A program made the translations under genes and the position numbers. The notes beneath the pieces were generated by a model that was given only the letters and a program-made list of their open reading frames with translations, had not been told where the DNA came from and did no database searches. DNA of 64,000 nucleotides from Myroides sp. WP-1. GTDB lineage: Bacteria > Bacteroidota > Bacteroidia > Flavobacteriales > Flavobacteriaceae. This document shows, one piece after another, positions 62,734 through 64,000 of this stretch. Each line of letters begins with the position of its first letter. The first letter of the stretch is position 1. The DNA lies in contig NZ_JACHTC010000008.1 in assembly GCF_014145635.1 (NCBI RefSeq), forward strand, positions 62,001 to 126,000, read 5' to 3'.

Positions 62734-63183
62734 CTAACTGTTTAAGGGTTCATAATACATATCGTATAAATCGAGCCCTTCAGCCCAAAAGTCTTTTTGT
62801 ATTTGTTTGACAACAAAGCCATACTTTTCATAAAAGGGATAAACAACTTGTGAAGTTCGGACGCGAATATGATCAATGGCGGGGATTTTTCCCAAGATAC
62901 TTAGGCGATACAAGAGCAAAGCACGCCCTATTCCCTTACCTTGCGAAGCTGGAGCAACAACATCCCAGCTAATTCGTCCTTCTTTTTCCTTAACTAATAC
63001 ATTAATTCCACCAGCACCTAAGAGCTGTCCATCTTCCTCAACAACAAAATATTGATCAATCTCTTCTTCTAAATAGCGCTGATATTCTTCGATTTCTTCT
63101 GGAGCGAAATAAAGTGGAACATTCCATTCTATCAATTGAAGTAAAGCTTTTTTATCTGATTCTATATAAGGACGTATTTTCAT
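62734..63183 (-). CDS. GNAT-family N-acetyltransferase
   Basis: A 149-residue GNAT enzyme. The acetyl-CoA pyrophosphate loop is PASQGKGIGRALLLYRL (Q/RxxGxG/A), preceded by the GAGGINVLVKEKEGRISWDVV strands and followed by VYPFYEKYGFVVKQ. Substrate is unknown. It is 3 nt ahead of the HMA-AraC regulator and likely in one transcript with it. Confidence 0.88.
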   Translation of the reverse strand: MKIRPYIESDKKALLQLIEWNVPLYFAPEEIEEYQRYLEEEIDQYFVVEEDGQLLGAGGINVLVKEKEGRISWDVVAPASQGKGIGRALLLYRLSILGKIPAIDHIRVRTSQVVYPFYEKYGFVVKQIQKDFWAEGLDLYDMYYEPLNS

Positions 63184-63271
63184 TTTAAACTTGATTTACT
63201 CTCAAAGATAAAAAAAAAGGAACCGAACAATAGCCTACTCCGTTCTTTCCACTGAAAAAAGAAGGCATAAA

Positions 63272-63299
63272 AAAAGTCATCTCGAAAGAGATGACTTTT
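63272..63299 (-). terminator. Terminator after the 66-residue gene
   Basis: Perfect 12-bp stem aaaagtcatctc/gagatgactttt with GAAA tetraloop, then T-rich on the minus strand. Confidence 0.88.
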
Positions 63300-63301
63300 C
63301 A

Positions 63302-63502
63302 TTATACGGTTAATAAATGCAATGAATCGCTCAATTCAGGTTTTTCTTGTACAAAACTATTCACCCATTTCCCCAATTGTTCAACATCATAAGGAACTAA
63401 ATGATCTAGTGCTTTCTGTAACTCTTTATAAAATAATTTCGAGTCAAAACTAACGCTTTCTAAAACAGTTTTCGCATAGTTCAACATTACTCTTGTTTTC
63501 AT
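63302..63502 (-). CDS. Small conserved-looking protein of unknown function
   Basis: A 66-residue soluble, mostly helical protein (MLNYAKTVLESVSFDSKLFYKEL, WVNSFVQEKPELSDSLHLL). A strong terminator lies directly past its stop, which supports it being expressed. I recognise no family and see no motif. Small helical proteins of this kind are common in flavobacterial genomes. Confidence 0.6.
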   Translation of the reverse strand: MKTRVMLNYAKTVLESVSFDSKLFYKELQKALDHLVPYDVEQLGKWVNSFVQEKPELSDSLHLLTV

Positions 63503-63804
63503 AACTCAATATTTTAAAATCATACTACAGGATAAACATACTTCTTTTTTTAGGTAAATCAAGTTTACTACCGATATTTTAATATTATTTTAATACTTCA
63601 TCGTTTTAGGCTAAACACCTCTTTAAAACGCATTTTTTTCAAACTTATTATACGAAGTACAAAAATAATTGGTTTTAATTACGAATCTTTAAATTACAGC
63701 CTTTACTACTCAGTTAATCGTAAAAAAGGTACCCTATAAATCAAAATAAGTCGTACTTTCCCCTCAAGCAATTATGCATTTGTTTAACATTTAATCTATT
63801 GATA
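63503..63804. other. Gene-free 302 bp
   Basis: AT-rich stretch between two divergent genes. I see no RNA, repeat or exact promoter box in it. Confidence 0.4.
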
Positions 63805-64000
63805 ATGAAGATAAAATCAAATTTATCTCGGGCAGCAGTACTCATTTTAACGATAATTTTTCTGATCACAGCTGTTACTTTTGAAATTTTTGAACTTAGT
63901 TCATTGCCTGCTCAATTTTTTGGGACCTTATTGGGGGTTGTGATTACCGCGATCATTACGGTACTGTTACTACAAGGTCAAACGAAGAGTGAAGAATCTA
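63805..64000 (+). CDS. Membrane protein, N-terminal part (cut by window end)
   Basis: ATG at 63805 opens a frame that runs off the window. The first 65 residues contain two hydrophobic helices (RAAVLILTIIFLITAVTF and FFGTLLGVVITAIITVLLL) followed by a polar QGQTKSEES stretch. A cytoplasmic domain probably follows. Nothing more can be said. Confidence 0.6.
   Translation, partial: MKIKSNLSRAAVLILTIIFLITAVTFEIFELSSLPAQFFGTLLGVVITAIITVLLLQGQTKSEES

Overview
The window is about 64 kb of AT-rich chromosome from a member of the Flavobacteriaceae (Bacteroidota). The genus may be Myroides, but that is a guess from protein style and is not demonstrated. The assignment rests on flavobacterial promoters (-33 TTG/TTTG and -7 TAnnTTTG), a PorX-type T9SS regulator, a secreted protein with a gliding-motility-type C-terminal domain, lipoprotein-rich thioredoxins, an RF2 gene with programmed frameshift, and an SRP RNA of Bacteroidota type.

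Left end (1-2500): G+T-rich repeats, a class IV aminotransferase with a START-like partner, a tRNA with CAT anticodon and its own promoter and terminator, and a YdeI-family gene. Positions 2503-15184 hold a complete type I-B CRISPR-Cas locus. It has a 47-repeat array, an AT-rich leader with two promoter-like sites, and on the minus strand cas8b-cas7-cas5-cas3-cas4-cas1-cas2, with cas6 upstream. The cas6-cas8b gap is the most interesting place in the window. It holds an unlisted 59-residue ORF, a divergent promoter pair, and a single degenerate CRISPR repeat on the plus strand. That repeat is followed by a spacer-like sequence whose first 15 nt match (14/15) a site beside the predicted cas promoter, next to a TCA PAM-like triplet. 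This is the layout expected of a CreR-type cas-regulating crRNA-like RNA. An AAA ATPase plus DUF4276 pair (15323-17032), a likely second defence system, adjoins cas6.

Middle (17.5-33.4 kb): two membrane proteins; a toxin-antitoxin-like module with a frameshifted zeta-like kinase, flanked by a 143-bp direct repeat copied from the 3' end of the next gene; then thioesterase, dnaA, a low-molecular-weight phosphatase, an RsmI-like methylase, two thioredoxin-fold lipoproteins, threonine aldolase, prfB and a 1458-residue secreted protein.

Right part (33.5-64 kb): a LexA/CI-like regulator divergent from a dinB-dnaE mutagenesis cassette; a long repeat field; SRP RNA; glutaminyl cyclase; more repeats; DUF2461, a tyrosine phosphatase, a choloylglycine-hydrolase-like enzyme and a photolyase. 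Then sdhCAB with a porin and a DASS anion transporter (a dicarboxylate uptake and oxidation block), an ECF sigma factor, oxyR, a third repeat field, a two-component system, coaE, a glycosyltransferase, porX, tsaE, alanine dehydrogenase, an HMA-AraC fusion and a GNAT enzyme. The window ends inside a membrane-protein gene.

In the CRISPR locus the parts appear to work as follows. Cas6 processes the array transcript, and possibly the CreR-like RNA. Cas8b-Cas7-Cas5 form Cascade, Cas3 degrades the target, and Cas4-Cas1-Cas2 add spacers at the leader end beside cas2. The CreR-like RNA could direct Cascade back to the cas promoter to limit expression.
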